A DNA stretch of 15,860 nucleotides from an uncultured Christensenellaceae bacterium (GTDB lineage Bacteria; Bacillota; Clostridia; Christensenellales; Pumilibacteraceae), in the NCBI GenBank assembly GCA_910588315.1, contig CAJUQF010000007.1:1-15860 (forward strand), given 5' to 3'. A program made the position numbers and the translations under genes. Shown here one piece after another: positions 7,337 through 14,979 of this stretch. Under the pieces are notes generated by a model. The model was not told where the DNA came from and made no database searches. It saw only the letters and a program-made list of their open reading frames with translations. Numbering within the stretch: the first letter of the stretch is position 1; each line of letters starts with the position of its first letter.

Positions 7337-8017
7337 ATGGCAATAATATGGCTGATCATGCTGAGCGCATCGCTCGGTCTAATGATATTCACCGACCCCG
7401 CGGCGGCGGTCAACTCGATGATCACGGGTGCGCACGGCGCGGTGGAGCTGTCGCTCAATCTTATGGCGCTGTATGCGTTTTGGCTCGGTTTTTTCTCGCT
7501 TATCGAGCGGCTCGGGCTGTCGCGCGGGCTGGAAAAATTATTGCGCCCTGTTATCAAACGACTGTTCCCGTCATGCGACACCGAAACGCGCAAGTTCATT
7601 ACTATGAACGTGTCCGCCAATCTTTTGGGACTCGGCAACGCCGCCACGCCCATGGCGATAAACGCAATAAACAGAATGGACACCGGCGACAAGAAGGCGT
7701 CGACCGACATGATCATGCTGACCGTCATTTCCGCCACCAGCCTGCAGATCTTACCGACGACAGTCATAGGCATGCGTGCGACCGCAGGCTCTGCCAATCC
7801 TGCCGACTTTTTGTTCCCGTCGCTCGTCGCCACCGTGCTGTCCACCGTCATAGGAATAATCGGCGTAAAGCTGTGCGCCAAGATATTCGACCGCAAGAAA
7901 AATAAATGCGCCGCGAATAAACTACCCGAAAACCCGTCGCCCGATATGACCCCGACAAAGACGGGCAACAAAAAATCACGGCGCAAAAAACGCCGCGCAC
8001 TCGGGAGCATACGGTAA
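7337..8017 (+). CDS. spmA: Spore maturation protein SpmA (nucleoside-recognition family membrane protein)
   Basis: A 226-residue polytopic membrane protein of the SpmA family, which with SpmB affects spore core dehydration and heat resistance in Bacillus. Visible family phrases are IIWLIM at the N-terminus, AVELSLNLMALYAFWLG, RLGLSRGLEKLLRPV, the conserved NVSANLLGLGNAATPMAI, and LQILPTTVIGMRATAGSANP. Start chosen at 7337 because family members begin just before IIWLIM; a longer frame from 7268 or 7292 would be coded by the repeat element upstream. No Shine-Dalgarno precedes 7337. After the last membrane helix there is an unusually long basic tail of about 40 residues (KKSRRKKRRALGSIR). spmB follows one base after the stop, so the two are co-transcribed. 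The pair also occurs in some non-sporulating Clostridia, so it does not prove sporulation. Confidence 0.92.
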   Translation: MAIIWLIMLSASLGLMIFTDPAAAVNSMITGAHGAVELSLNLMALYAFWLGFFSLIERLGLSRGLEKLLRPVIKRLFPSCDTETRKFITMNVSANLLGLGNAATPMAINAINRMDTGDKKASTDMIMLTVISATSLQILPTTVIGMRATAGSANPADFLFPSLVATVLSTVIGIIGVKLCAKIFDRKKNKCAANKLPENPSPDMTPTKTGNKKSRRKKRRALGSIR

Positions 8018-8018
8018 T

Positions 8019-8525
8019 ATGAGCGCTTATATCATCCCGATAATTTTTCTCGTCGTACTGCTTTTGTCATTTGTTCGCCGCAAAGAACCGTACGGCGGAT
8101 TCATAGACGGCGCGAGACAAGCCGTCGATCTGACGATAAACGTTTTTCCATATCTGCTCGCCGTAATGGTCGCCGTGGAAGCGTTTCGCGTATCCGGCGC
8201 GTCCGCCTATCTTGCGGATGCGCTCGCACCCGCACTGCAATCGGTAGGACTGCCTAAGGAACTCGCCGAACTGATGTTTCTGCGCCCCGTATCCGGCGCC
8301 GGATCGCTCGCCGTTCTCGACGGGATATATTCCGATTACGGCGCCGACAGCTACATCGGCAGGTGCGCATCGGTCATATACGGCTCGAGCGAAACCATAT
8401 TTTACATTTCCACGATATACTTTTCGCAATCGCATGTACGCAAACTGCGCTATGCTATTCCCGTCGCGCTCATCGCTACGCTTACCGGCTGCATAACAGG
8501 CTGTTATCTTTTGAGATTTTTCTGA
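8019..8525 (+). CDS. spmB: Spore maturation protein SpmB
   Basis: A 168-residue membrane protein, close to the usual length of about 175. Family phrases include GFIDGARQAVDLTINVFPYL, the RPVSGAGSLAVLDGI segment, YGADSYIGRCASVIYGSSET, the FYISTIYF helix and the C-terminal PVALIATLTG helix. SpmB partners SpmA in the forespore or mother-cell membrane; transport of nucleoside-like or other small molecules has been proposed from the shared gate domain but is unproven. The start ATG lies one base after the spmA stop (TAATATG), with GGGAG 11 nt upstream inside spmA. No clear terminator follows. Confidence 0.93.
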   Translation: MSAYIIPIIFLVVLLLSFVRRKEPYGGFIDGARQAVDLTINVFPYLLAVMVAVEAFRVSGASAYLADALAPALQSVGLPKELAELMFLRPVSGAGSLAVLDGIYSDYGADSYIGRCASVIYGSSETIFYISTIYFSQSHVRKLRYAIPVALIATLTGCITGCYLLRFF

Positions 8526-8691
8526 TGCGCGTAATAGCCGATTCTCGCGTATATTATTCACGGCACAAATAAACGAACCGTTCCGCGGCTCGATATGAAA
8601 GCTAAAAAACTTAGTATAATAAATTTGATATAGCGACCGTAAAATTTACGGGTGCCGAGATTTTAGCGCAATAATCGTGTAGAATAAACGT

Positions 8692-8982
8692 ATGGAAATA
8701 TTAGATTGTATAAATTGTTCGTTCTATATACAACACTATATGAATAGCGGTTACGATGATTATATTGCCATCAATTTTGGGCATTGTACGCATAAATCCC
8801 ACTGTCGAAATCGATACGGTGCGGTTATTCGTAATAAAAATAACTGTCAATTTTTCAAGCGCAAAGATCCCGACGAACAAAAATTTACAGACTTTACAAC
8901 AAAGTCTGCATTTAAGATCATATTGAAACGATTGGAAAATATCGAAACGTTATTGGAAAAATACAAACCGCCTTTAGGGTGA
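8692..8982 (+). CDS. Small Cys/His-rich conserved hypothetical protein
   Basis: A 96-residue soluble protein of unknown function. The N-terminal half has CINC-x-FYIQHY, then FGHC, a further His/Cys pair (SHC) and NNCQFF, a spacing that suggests a small metal-binding (zinc-ribbon-like) fold. The C-terminal half (KIILKRLENIETLLEKY) is a predicted amphipathic helix or coiled coil. The pattern C-x2-C-x-Y/F-Y-x-Q-H-Y followed by GHC and C-x2-F is one I recall from uncharacterised small proteins of Clostridia and their mobile elements, so the gene is probably real. Codon use is more AT-rich than in the neighbours, in keeping with acquired DNA. No Shine-Dalgarno is present; TAGAAT ends 6 nt before the ATG, which would suit a leaderless transcript. 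Confidence 0.7.
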   Translation: MEILDCINCSFYIQHYMNSGYDDYIAINFGHCTHKSHCRNRYGAVIRNKNNCQFFKRKDPDEQKFTDFTTKSAFKIILKRLENIETLLEKYKPPLG

Positions 8983-9037
8983 AATTGACACACGTTGTGA
9001 TATCAACAGCAATTTCTTTTTTATCGTAAAGCAATTA

Positions 9038-9093
9038 CATTGCGCAATTCGTAGGGAACGACGCCACGGTGTTCCGTTTTGTTATCGTAAAGC
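9038..9093 (+). repeat. Palindromic repeat unit 1 (type II)
   Basis: Starts CATTGCGCAATTCGTAGGG and carries the hairpin GGAAC/GTTCC, then TTTTGTTATCGTAAAGC. It is the same unit as 9795-9850 with a few substitutions, and as there it is followed directly by a type I unit. Confidence 0.8.
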
Positions 9094-9100
9094 ATTTTTG

Positions 9101-9195
9101 TTGTGTAATTCGTAGGGCAGGCAGACCCTTGCCTGCCGTCTCTTTGTTTATTGCTATGCCACAAGCGGAGCGCATGGGTCTGCGCTCCCTACGAA
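9101..9195 (+). repeat. Palindromic repeat unit 2 (type I)
   Basis: Bounded by CGTAGGG (9111-9117) and CCCTACG (9187-9193) as outer inverted repeat. It contains two inner hairpins: GGCAGGCA/TGCCTGCC (9116-9137) and GGAGCGCA/TGCGCTCC (9167-9188). Open frames through it have no protein-like features. Confidence 0.85.
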
Positions 9196-9279
9196 CATCT
9201 TTCTGTAATTGCTTTGCGATATTACATATACAAATATCCGTATATGTCCATTCTGTTATTGCCTAACGTTAACAAATTA

Positions 9280-9375
9280 CATTGTGTAATTCGTAGGGCA
9301 GGCAGACCCTTGCCTGCCGTTTCTTGTATTATTGCTTTGCCACATGCGGAGCGCCGGGGCGTCGCTCCCTACGAA
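9280..9375 (+). repeat. Palindromic repeat unit 3 (type I)
   Basis: A near copy of unit 2: the same CATTGTGTAATTCGTAGGG head, the same GGCAGGCA/TGCCTGCC hairpin, and an outer closing CCCTACG at 9367-9373. The second hairpin has diverged (GGAGCG with CGCTCC and a changed loop). Confidence 0.85.
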
Positions 9376-9451
9376 CATCTTTCTGCAATTGATTTACAAA
9401 AAGCATTTACATTGTGCGATTTGTATGAGCGTGAGTTTGCCTGTCCCTATT

Positions 9452-9590
9452 TGTCATTTCGACCGAAGCATAAGCGGAGCGGAGAAATCTCACTTTCGCA
9501 GTAAGGCTGTAAAATTGTAAAAATGTATAATTCAATAAATCATATCATTTCTTTGATTTATAAGATTTCTCGACTTCGCTCGAAATGACA
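9452..9590. repeat. Separate inverted-repeat pair, 139 bp
   Basis: TGTCATTTCGACCGAAG (9452-9468) plus GGAGAAATCT (9481-9490) recur inverted at 9563-9590, a 28-bp arm that begins AGATTTCTCGAC and ends CGAAATGACA. Between them lies a small hairpin ATAAATCA/TGATTTAT (9535-9561). It has no similarity to the CGTAGGG units that flank it on both sides. The short motif is one I remember as widespread in intergenic DNA of several bacterial groups. Confidence 0.7.
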
Positions 9591-9609
9591 CATATATGGC
9601 TTTGACGTT

Positions 9610-9707
9610 CATTGTGTAATTCGTAGGGCGGTCAGACGCTTGACCGCCATTTTCTTTGATTATTGCTTTGCCATAAGCGGAGCGCAAGAGTCTGCGCTCC
9701 CTACAAA
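9610..9707 (+). repeat. Palindromic repeat unit 4 (type I, compensated stem)
   Basis: Type I unit in which the first stem is GGCGGTCA/TGACCGCC (9627-9648) instead of GGCAGGCA/TGCCTGCC. Both arms changed together and pairing is kept. The second stem is GGAGCGCA with TGCGCTCC. The closing arm is CCCTACA. Confidence 0.85.
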
Positions 9708-9794
9708 CATCGGTTCTGTAATAGTGGAACGGTAAAACAGAGACTCGGTACGATGACAAAAACGCAATTTCCTTTACCTACCGAAACGAAATAT

Positions 9795-9850
9795 CATTGT
9801 GTAATTCGTAGGGAACGACGCCTCGGCGTTCCGTTTTGTTACCGTAAAGC
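9795..9850 (+). repeat. Palindromic repeat unit 5 (type II)
   Basis: Same head CATTGTGTAATTCGTAGGG, hairpin GGAACG with CGTTCC, then TTTTGTTACCGTAAAGC. Partner of unit 1. Together with unit 6 it repeats the II-then-I order seen at 9038-9195. Confidence 0.8.
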
Positions 9851-9855
9851 AATTA

Positions 9856-9955
9856 CATTGTGTACTTCGTAGGGCGGTCAGACCCTTGCCTGCCGTTTCT
9901 TTGATTATTGCCTTGCCACATGCGGAGCGCAACGAGGTCTAAAGCTCCCTGCGAA
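9856..9955 (+). repeat. Palindromic repeat unit 6 (type I, hybrid and decayed)
   Basis: Left arm GGCGGTCA as in unit 4 but right arm TGCCTGCC as in units 2 and 3, so the first stem is mismatched. The second stem is also eroded and the end reads CCCTGCGAA. This is what recombination between two type I variants, or plain decay, would leave. Confidence 0.75.
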
Positions 9956-10026
9956 GGTCGGTGCCGTTATATCTTATAAGGCTCTTTTATGTAAATGAAC
10001 CACTCGCTTATCGAATGGTTTATCTG

Positions 10027-10067
10027 CAAAAAAGACGCCGGGACGAACTTGTTTGTCCGTTCCGGCG
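10027..10067 (-). terminator. Terminator of the gyrBA operon
   Basis: On the minus strand a 13-bp stem (10055-10067 with 10036-10048; one A-C mismatch and one G-U pair) with a 6-nt loop is followed by TCTTTTTTG (complement of 10027-10035). It starts about 23 nt past the gyrA stop. A second, weaker hairpin lies beyond it at 9998-10020. Confidence 0.9.
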
Positions 10068-10089
10068 CATTGCTTTTAAACTATCGTGA

Positions 10090-12621
10090 TTATTCTTCCG
10101 CAGGCGCCTCGCCGCCTTCGTCGTCGATGATCTCCTGGTGCGGCGCGGTGGCTACGCAAACGACGTTGCCCTGGTTCTTGACGCGCATCATTCTTACGCC
10201 CTGAGATCCTCTGCCGATCTTGGAAATTTCTTTTACCAGCATTCTTATTATCGTGCCGTTATCGGAAATGACCATAACGTCGTCCTCGGGATTGACGAGT
10301 TTGAGATTTACGAGCCGTCCGGTCTTTTCGTTAAACGTGCCGGCTTTTATACCCTTGCCCGCGCGGGACTGCAAGCGGAACTCGTCGATGTCGGTGCGCT
10401 TGCCGAACCCGTTTTCGCTGACGGTAAGCACGTCGCAATCGGGTTTGACGACCGTCATGTCTACGACGTTATCGTCCTCGGCGAGCCGCATGGACCGCAC
10501 GCCCTGCGTGTCTCTGCCCATAAGGCGGACGTTCTCTTCCGAGAACCGTATGCACTTGCCGCTCTGCGACGCGATGAGTATTTCGTCTATGCCGCCGGAC
10601 TGCTGGACGGATATAAGCTCGTCGCCTTCGTTGAGCTTGATCGCGACCTTGCCGACCTTTCGTATCTGCTTGAACTCGGTGAGCGCCGTTTTTTTGATCA
10701 TGCCGCGCTTTGTCGCCATGACAAGGTTGCCCGTATACATGTCGTCGGAAATGGGGATTACCGCGCTTACCTTTTCGCCGTCGCTGAGCTGAAGGAGATT
10801 GACTATCGCCCTGCCCCTTGCCGTGCGCTCCGCCTCGGGAACGGCGTACGCCTTATCCGCATACACTCTGCCGTAGTTGGTAAAGTACAGCAGCGTGTCG
10901 TGCGTATTGGTAACGAACATCTTCTCGACGAAGTCCTCTTCCTTCGGTCTGTGCGCCGTGACGCCCTTGCCGCCGCGGTGCTGAGCTTTGTACTCGGTCG
11001 TGGGAAGGCGTTTGATATAGCCGTAGTGCGTCATGGATATAACGACGTCCTCTTTGTCGATAAGATCGCCTATATCGATCTCGTCGTAATCGATGACGAG
11101 TTCGCTGCGCCGAGGATTATCGTACGCGTCTTTGATCTCCTGCAATTCGTCTCTGACGATATCGGTGACGCGTTTGGGGCTTGCGAGTATGCTCTTGAAA
11201 TCCGCGATCTTCTCCTGCAATGCCGTGAGTTCGGCTTGGAGCGCGTCTATCTCGAGACTCGTGAGCCTGCGCAGTTTCATTTCGAGAATGGCGTTGGCTT
11301 GCTTGTCGGACAGATAGAATTCCGCCATGAGCTTTTCGGCGGCCTCTACGTTATCGCGGCTCTGCTTGATTATTTTGATCACTCTGTCGATATTGGCTTG
11401 CGCTTTGACAAGACCTTCGACTATATGCTCGCGTTCCTGCGCCGCCTGAAGATCGTGTTTGGTGCGGCGCACGATTATCTCTTCCTGATGCTTCAAATAG
11501 TATTCGAGCATCTCTTTGAGATTGAGTATCTTCGGCTCGCCGTCCGCGAGCGCAAGGAACGTTATGCCCTGCGAAACCTGAAGATTGGTATGCTTGTACA
11601 GCATGTTCAAAACGACCTGAGCCTGCGCGTCGCGCTTGACTTCTATGACTATACGCATACCGCTGCGGTCGGACTCTTCCTTGATATCCGCAATGCCCTC
11701 GATGCGCTTATCCTTGACAAGGTCGGCTATCTGAACTATGAGCTTTTCTTTGTTTACCTGATACGGCAGCTCGGTCACGATAATGCGCTGACGCATAAGA
11801 TCGCTGCCCTCGCGCACGGGATATTCTTCTATCTCCGTCTTTGCGCGGATAACTACGCCGCCGCGCCCGGTCTTGTACGCGCGCTTTATGTTTGCCCTGC
11901 CCATAATGAGACCGCCCGTCGGGAAGTCGGGCGCAGGCACGTACTTACAAAGCTCGTCGATCGATATATCGGGATTTTCTATGAGCGCGTCTATCGCGGA
12001 AATTACTTCGCCGAGGTTGTGCGGCGGGATAGCCGTCGCCATACCGACTGCGATACCGTCCGAACCGTTGACCAAAAGGTTGGGATACCGTGACGGCAAT
12101 ACCGTCGGTTCTTGCAACGAGTCGTCGAAGTTGTTGGTCCAGTCGACCGTTTCTTTATCTATGTCGCGCAGCATTTCCGACGCGATCTTGGCAAGCCGCG
12201 CCTCGGTATAACGCATAGCCGCGGGCGGATCGCCGTCGACCGAGCCGAAGTTGCCGTGACCGTCTACGAGCGGATAACGCATGGAAAAGTCCTGCGCAAA
12301 CCGCACCAATGCGTCGTAAACCGAACTGTCGCCGTGCGGGTGATATTTACCGAGAACGTCACCGACGACACGGGCGCATTTGCGGTACGGCTTATCCGAC
12401 CACAATGAAAGTTCGCCCATGGCGTACAGTATTCTGCGGTGAACGGGTTTCAATCCGTCGCGAACGTCGGGTATGGCGCGCGAAACGTTAACCGCCATAG
12501 CGTACGCTATAAAGCAGGTCTTCATTTCGTCGACGACGTGCGTATCTATTATCTTGGTATTATCTACGTAATCCTTATTGCTGCTGCCGGACGGAGCGCT
12601 TCTTTTAGGTAATCTTGCCAT
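10090..12621 (-). CDS. gyrA: DNA gyrase subunit A
   Basis: The 843-residue breakage-reunion subunit of gyrase, which introduces negative supercoils with GyrB. The winged-helix/tower region begins with DEMKTCFIAYAMAVNVSRAIPD-type sequence. The catalytic Tyr is Tyr138 (AMRYTEARL). The quinolone-determining region HPHGDSSVYDAL keeps Ser99 and Asp103 (E. coli Ser83 and Asp87), the residues usual in quinolone-sensitive enzymes. A coiled coil with the LTSLEIDAL segment follows, then the beta-pinwheel C-terminal domain beginning at the GyrA box QHRGGKG (547-553), which separates gyrase from topoisomerase IV. The box has His where most have Arg. The C-terminus is acidic (EGGEAPAEE). The start is supported by GGAGG 8 nt before ATG 12621. 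It lies 15 nt after gyrB in the same operon. Confidence 0.98.
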   Translation of the reverse strand: MARLPKRSAPSGSSNKDYVDNTKIIDTHVVDEMKTCFIAYAMAVNVSRAIPDVRDGLKPVHRRILYAMGELSLWSDKPYRKCARVVGDVLGKYHPHGDSSVYDALVRFAQDFSMRYPLVDGHGNFGSVDGDPPAAMRYTEARLAKIASEMLRDIDKETVDWTNNFDDSLQEPTVLPSRYPNLLVNGSDGIAVGMATAIPPHNLGEVISAIDALIENPDISIDELCKYVPAPDFPTGGLIMGRANIKRAYKTGRGGVVIRAKTEIEEYPVREGSDLMRQRIIVTELPYQVNKEKLIVQIADLVKDKRIEGIADIKEESDRSGMRIVIEVKRDAQAQVVLNMLYKHTNLQVSQGITFLALADGEPKILNLKEMLEYYLKHQEEIIVRRTKHDLQAAQEREHIVEGLVKAQANIDRVIKIIKQSRDNVEAAEKLMAEFYLSDKQANAILEMKLRRLTSLEIDALQAELTALQEKIADFKSILASPKRVTDIVRDELQEIKDAYDNPRRSELVIDYDEIDIGDLIDKEDVVISMTHYGYIKRLPTTEYKAQHRGGKGVTAHRPKEEDFVEKMFVTNTHDTLLYFTNYGRVYADKAYAVPEAERTARGRAIVNLLQLSDGEKVSAVIPISDDMYTGNLVMATKRGMIKKTALTEFKQIRKVGKVAIKLNEGDELISVQQSGGIDEILIASQSGKCIRFSEENVRLMGRDTQGVRSMRLAEDDNVVDMTVVKPDCDVLTVSENGFGKRTDIDEFRLQSRAGKGIKAGTFNEKTGRLVNLKLVNPEDDVMVISDNGTIIRMLVKEISKIGRGSQGVRMMRVKNQGNVVCVATAPHQEIIDDEGGEAPAEE

Positions 12622-12636
12622 GACGGTTTCCTCCGC

Positions 12637-14550
12637 TTAGATGTCGAGCTCGGTGACGAGCTTGGCATTCTGTTCTATGAACTGACGTCTGAGTTCGGGC
12701 ATATCGCCCATCAATACGCTGAATATCTCGTCCGCCTCGAACGCGTCTTCCATGGTGATGCGTTTTAGCGAGCGGAACTCGGGACTCATTGTCGTTTCCC
12801 AAAGCTGTTCGGCGTTCATTTCGCCGAGACCTTTATAGCGTTGAAGATCGCAGCCCTTGCGTCCGAGCTGATCGAGCGCCTCGTCGCGTTCTTTCTCGTC
12901 GTAGCAGTATATCTCCTTCTTGCCCTTTGCCACTTTGTAGAGCGGCGGCAGCGCGGCATACACGTGACCGCGCTCGATTAGCGGGCGCATAAAGCGGAAG
13001 AAGAATGTAAGGAGCAATATTCTTATATGACTGCCGTCGACGTCGGCGTCCGTCATACATATTATCTTGTCGTAGCGCAGTTTGCTCTCGTCGAACTCGT
13101 CGCCGATGCCGCAGCCGAACGCCGTTATCATCGCCTTTATCTCGGCGTTTTCGAGAACGTGATTGAGCCGCGCTTTCTCGACGTTCAAGATCTTGCCGCG
13201 AAGGGGCAATATCGCTTGGAACCTGCGGTCTCTGCCCTGTTTTGCCGTGCCGCCCGCGCTGTCGCCCTCGACGATGAATATCTCGCAGTGCGCAGGGTCG
13301 CGATTGGTACAGTCGGCGAGCTTGCCGGGTAGCGACGCCGTTTCGAAAACGCCCTTTCTCCTCGTAAGGTCTCTCGCGTTACGCGCCGCGTCGCGCGCGC
13401 GCTGAGCCGTGATCGTCTTTACGACGAGTTCCTTGGCTTCTTTGGGATTCTCTTCCATAAACGTGCCGAGCGCGTCGGTGACCGCTTTTTCCACCTGTGC
13501 GCGCATGGACGAGTTGCCGAGCTTGGTCTTGGTCTGACCTTCGAACTGCGGATCGGTAAGCTTGACCGATATGACTGCGGTAATGCCTTCGCGCACGTCC
13601 TCGCCGGCGAGCTTTTCGTCGTCCTTGATAAGATTTTGCTTATGCGCGTAATCGTTTATAACTTTTGTGAGCGCGTTACGGAAACCTACGAGATGCGTAC
13701 CGCCCTCTTCGGTGTTTATATTATTGGCATAGGAATAAATAAGCTCGTTGTACCCTTCGTTATACTGAATTGCGTACTCGACTTCGCTGTCTTTGTATAT
13801 CTTTTCGCCGTAAATGACTTCGGGGAACATGGTCTGTTTGTTGCGGTTGAGATACTCGACAAAGTCCTTGATACCGCCGTCGAAACGGAACACGTCGCGC
13901 GCCTCTCTGCCCTTGCGGTTGTCTACGAGTTCTATCTCCAAACCCTTGTTCAGATACGCCACTTCGCGAAGGCGCGTGCGAACCGTATCGTAAACGAAAT
14001 CTATCGTTTCGAAAATCTCCGTGTCGGGGAAGAACGTTACTTTCGTACCCGTTTTGTCGGTCTTGCCCACTTCGGCAAGCGGTTTCATGGGTACGCCGCG
14101 GTTGTAGCGTTGGCGGTAGATCTTGCCGTCCTTGTAAACTTCCACGTCCAGCCATTCCGAAAGCGCGTTTACGCACGATACGCCGACGCCGTGCAGACCG
14201 CCGGACACCTTATATCCCCCGCCGCCGAACTTGCCGCCGGCATGCAGTTTCGTCAAAACGACTTGAACGGTGGACACTTTCTCTTTGGGGTGTATCTCTA
14301 CCGGTATGCCGCGACCGTTATCCGTAACGGCGACCGCGCCGTCGCGCGTTATTTCGACAAGTATCTTATCGCAGTATCCGGCAAGCGCCTCGTCGACCGA
14401 GTTGTCTACGACCTCCGTAATAAGGTGGTGAAGTCCGTGTTCGTCGGTCGACCCGATATACATACCGGGACGCTTGCGAACGGGTTCGAGTCCTTCCAAG
14501 ACCTGAATGGAACTCGCGTTGTAATTTCCGTTATCCGCTTTTCTTGCCAT
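12637..14550 (-). CDS. gyrB: DNA gyrase subunit B
   Basis: The 637-residue ATPase subunit of gyrase. The GHKL ATP-binding domain shows EVVDNSVDEA (Glu46, Asn50), VTDNGRGIP (Asp77) and GGLHGVG (118-124), then QTKTKLGN with the ATP-contacting lysine (341). The TOPRIM domain has EGDSAGG (428-434), PLRGKILNVEKA and DADVDG (501-506). The C-terminal tail contains QRYKGLGEMNAEQLWETTM. Length is typical of Bacillota GyrB. The open frame begins at 14583, but AGGGAG lies 5 nt before the ATG at 14550 and family members begin near here, so 14550 is chosen. In many Bacillota gyrB-gyrA follows recF near the origin; here gyrB is instead preceded by a divergent XRE gene, so the dnaA-recF cluster is not adjacent. 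Confidence 0.98.
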   Translation of the reverse strand: MARKADNGNYNASSIQVLEGLEPVRKRPGMYIGSTDEHGLHHLITEVVDNSVDEALAGYCDKILVEITRDGAVAVTDNGRGIPVEIHPKEKVSTVQVVLTKLHAGGKFGGGGYKVSGGLHGVGVSCVNALSEWLDVEVYKDGKIYRQRYNRGVPMKPLAEVGKTDKTGTKVTFFPDTEIFETIDFVYDTVRTRLREVAYLNKGLEIELVDNRKGREARDVFRFDGGIKDFVEYLNRNKQTMFPEVIYGEKIYKDSEVEYAIQYNEGYNELIYSYANNINTEEGGTHLVGFRNALTKVINDYAHKQNLIKDDEKLAGEDVREGITAVISVKLTDPQFEGQTKTKLGNSSMRAQVEKAVTDALGTFMEENPKEAKELVVKTITAQRARDAARNARDLTRRKGVFETASLPGKLADCTNRDPAHCEIFIVEGDSAGGTAKQGRDRRFQAILPLRGKILNVEKARLNHVLENAEIKAMITAFGCGIGDEFDESKLRYDKIICMTDADVDGSHIRILLLTFFFRFMRPLIERGHVYAALPPLYKVAKGKKEIYCYDEKERDEALDQLGRKGCDLQRYKGLGEMNAEQLWETTMSPEFRSLKRITMEDAFEADEIFSVLMGDMPELRRQFIEQNAKLVTELDI

Positions 14551-14555
14551 AATAA

Positions 14556-14561
14556 CTCCCT
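14556..14561 (-). promoter_or_regulatory. Ribosome binding site fixing the gyrB start
   Basis: AGGGAG on the minus strand, 5 nt before ATG 14550. No comparable site precedes the upstream in-frame start at 14583. Confidence 0.75.
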
Positions 14562-14692
14562 GTTTTCGACCGGATTTTTGCAAACGCTTTATGATCGATT
14601 ATCCCAAACGCCGCCGCTGTAATATTCGCCGCGATCCGGATCTTTTTTGCGCGCCGTGATCTACGCTCGCATTCATTTACGTTTACTTTGAT

Positions 14693-14698
14693 ATTGTA
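14693..14698 (-). promoter_or_regulatory. Extended -10 promoter of gyrBA
   Basis: On the minus strand TGG-TACAAT, an extended -10 (hexamer 14693-14698), with only a weak -35 (CTTTCA) 18 bp upstream. It would give a leader of about 135 nt before gyrB. Just upstream is an inverted repeat GTGTTTT/AAAACAC (14722-14742) that could bind a regulator. A second possible minus-strand -35, TTGACG (complement near 14774-14779), has only a poor -10. Confidence 0.55.
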
Positions 14699-14771
14699 CC
14701 ATAATCCGTGCAAAAATGAAAGTGTTTTAGCACAAAAAACACGGTAAAGAATAAATTTATTTTTTTCGGTG

Positions 14772-14805
14772 CGCCGTCAAACGGCGTCAAATGCCGCTAT
14801 TTGAC
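14772..14805. repeat. Overlapping hairpins with repeated TTTGAC/GTCAAA
   Basis: CGCCGT-CAA-ACGGCG (14772-14786) overlaps GTCAAA (14786-14791) paired with TTTGAC (14800-14805). GTCAAA occurs at 14776-14781 and 14786-14791, and TTTGAC at 14800-14805. Only one of the two hairpins can form at a time. They sit between the gyrBA promoter and the plus-strand promoter at 14801. Confidence 0.45.
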
Positions 14806-14830
14806 ACGCGCAGTGATATTCGGCTATTAT
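14801..14830 (+). promoter_or_regulatory. Strong plus-strand promoter in the gyrB upstream region
   Basis: Perfect -35 TTGACA (14801-14806), an 18-bp spacer and -10 TATTAT (14825-14830). A transcript would start near 14837, some 200 nt before the XRE gene. The stretch 14837-15034 has no convincing gene: a 63-codon frame from 14847 ends overlapping the XRE ATG by ATGA but has no ribosome binding site. Confidence 0.55.
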
Positions 14831-14979
14831 ATCTTTTTTATGTTTTATGGCATACATCGCGATTTTCCGGCATAATGCCATAATGCGCGCTACCGATTTC
14901 GACGGTTCGTCAGATATCACATCGTCCGCGATTCTCGCGGTAACGGCGCCGACGGGTCACTGCGCACAAAGCGGCTGGG

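Noticed and set aside
7114..8010. 298-codon minus-strand open frame opposite spmA
   Set aside because: spmA on the plus strand matches its family along its length, so this is antisense noise that also crosses the repeat element.
8985..9022. Possible terminator after the small Cys/His gene
   Set aside because: A bulged short stem (TTGACACA against TGTGATATCAA) lies 6 nt before a T-rich run; too weak and too far to call.
9069..9504. Several short plus-strand frames with repeated phrases such as CVIRRAGRPLPAVS
   Set aside because: The likeness between them comes from the palindromic DNA repeats, not from protein conservation; no start signals.
9038..9955. Possible CRISPR array
   Set aside because: Units are long (55-100 bp), palindromic, unevenly spaced and of two kinds, and no cas genes are present.
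10138..12093. 651-codon plus-strand open frame opposite gyrA
   Set aside because: A shadow of gyrA caused by codon bias; no protein-like motifs.
10090..14550. Reading the gyrase pair as topoisomerase IV (parE-parC)
   Set aside because: A GyrA box and a full pinwheel C-terminal domain are present, and the gene order gyrB-gyrA fits gyrase.
14531..14713. 60-codon minus-strand frame upstream of gyrB
   Set aside because: It overlaps the gyrB start region and the promoter; a leader of the gyrBA mRNA is the simpler reading.
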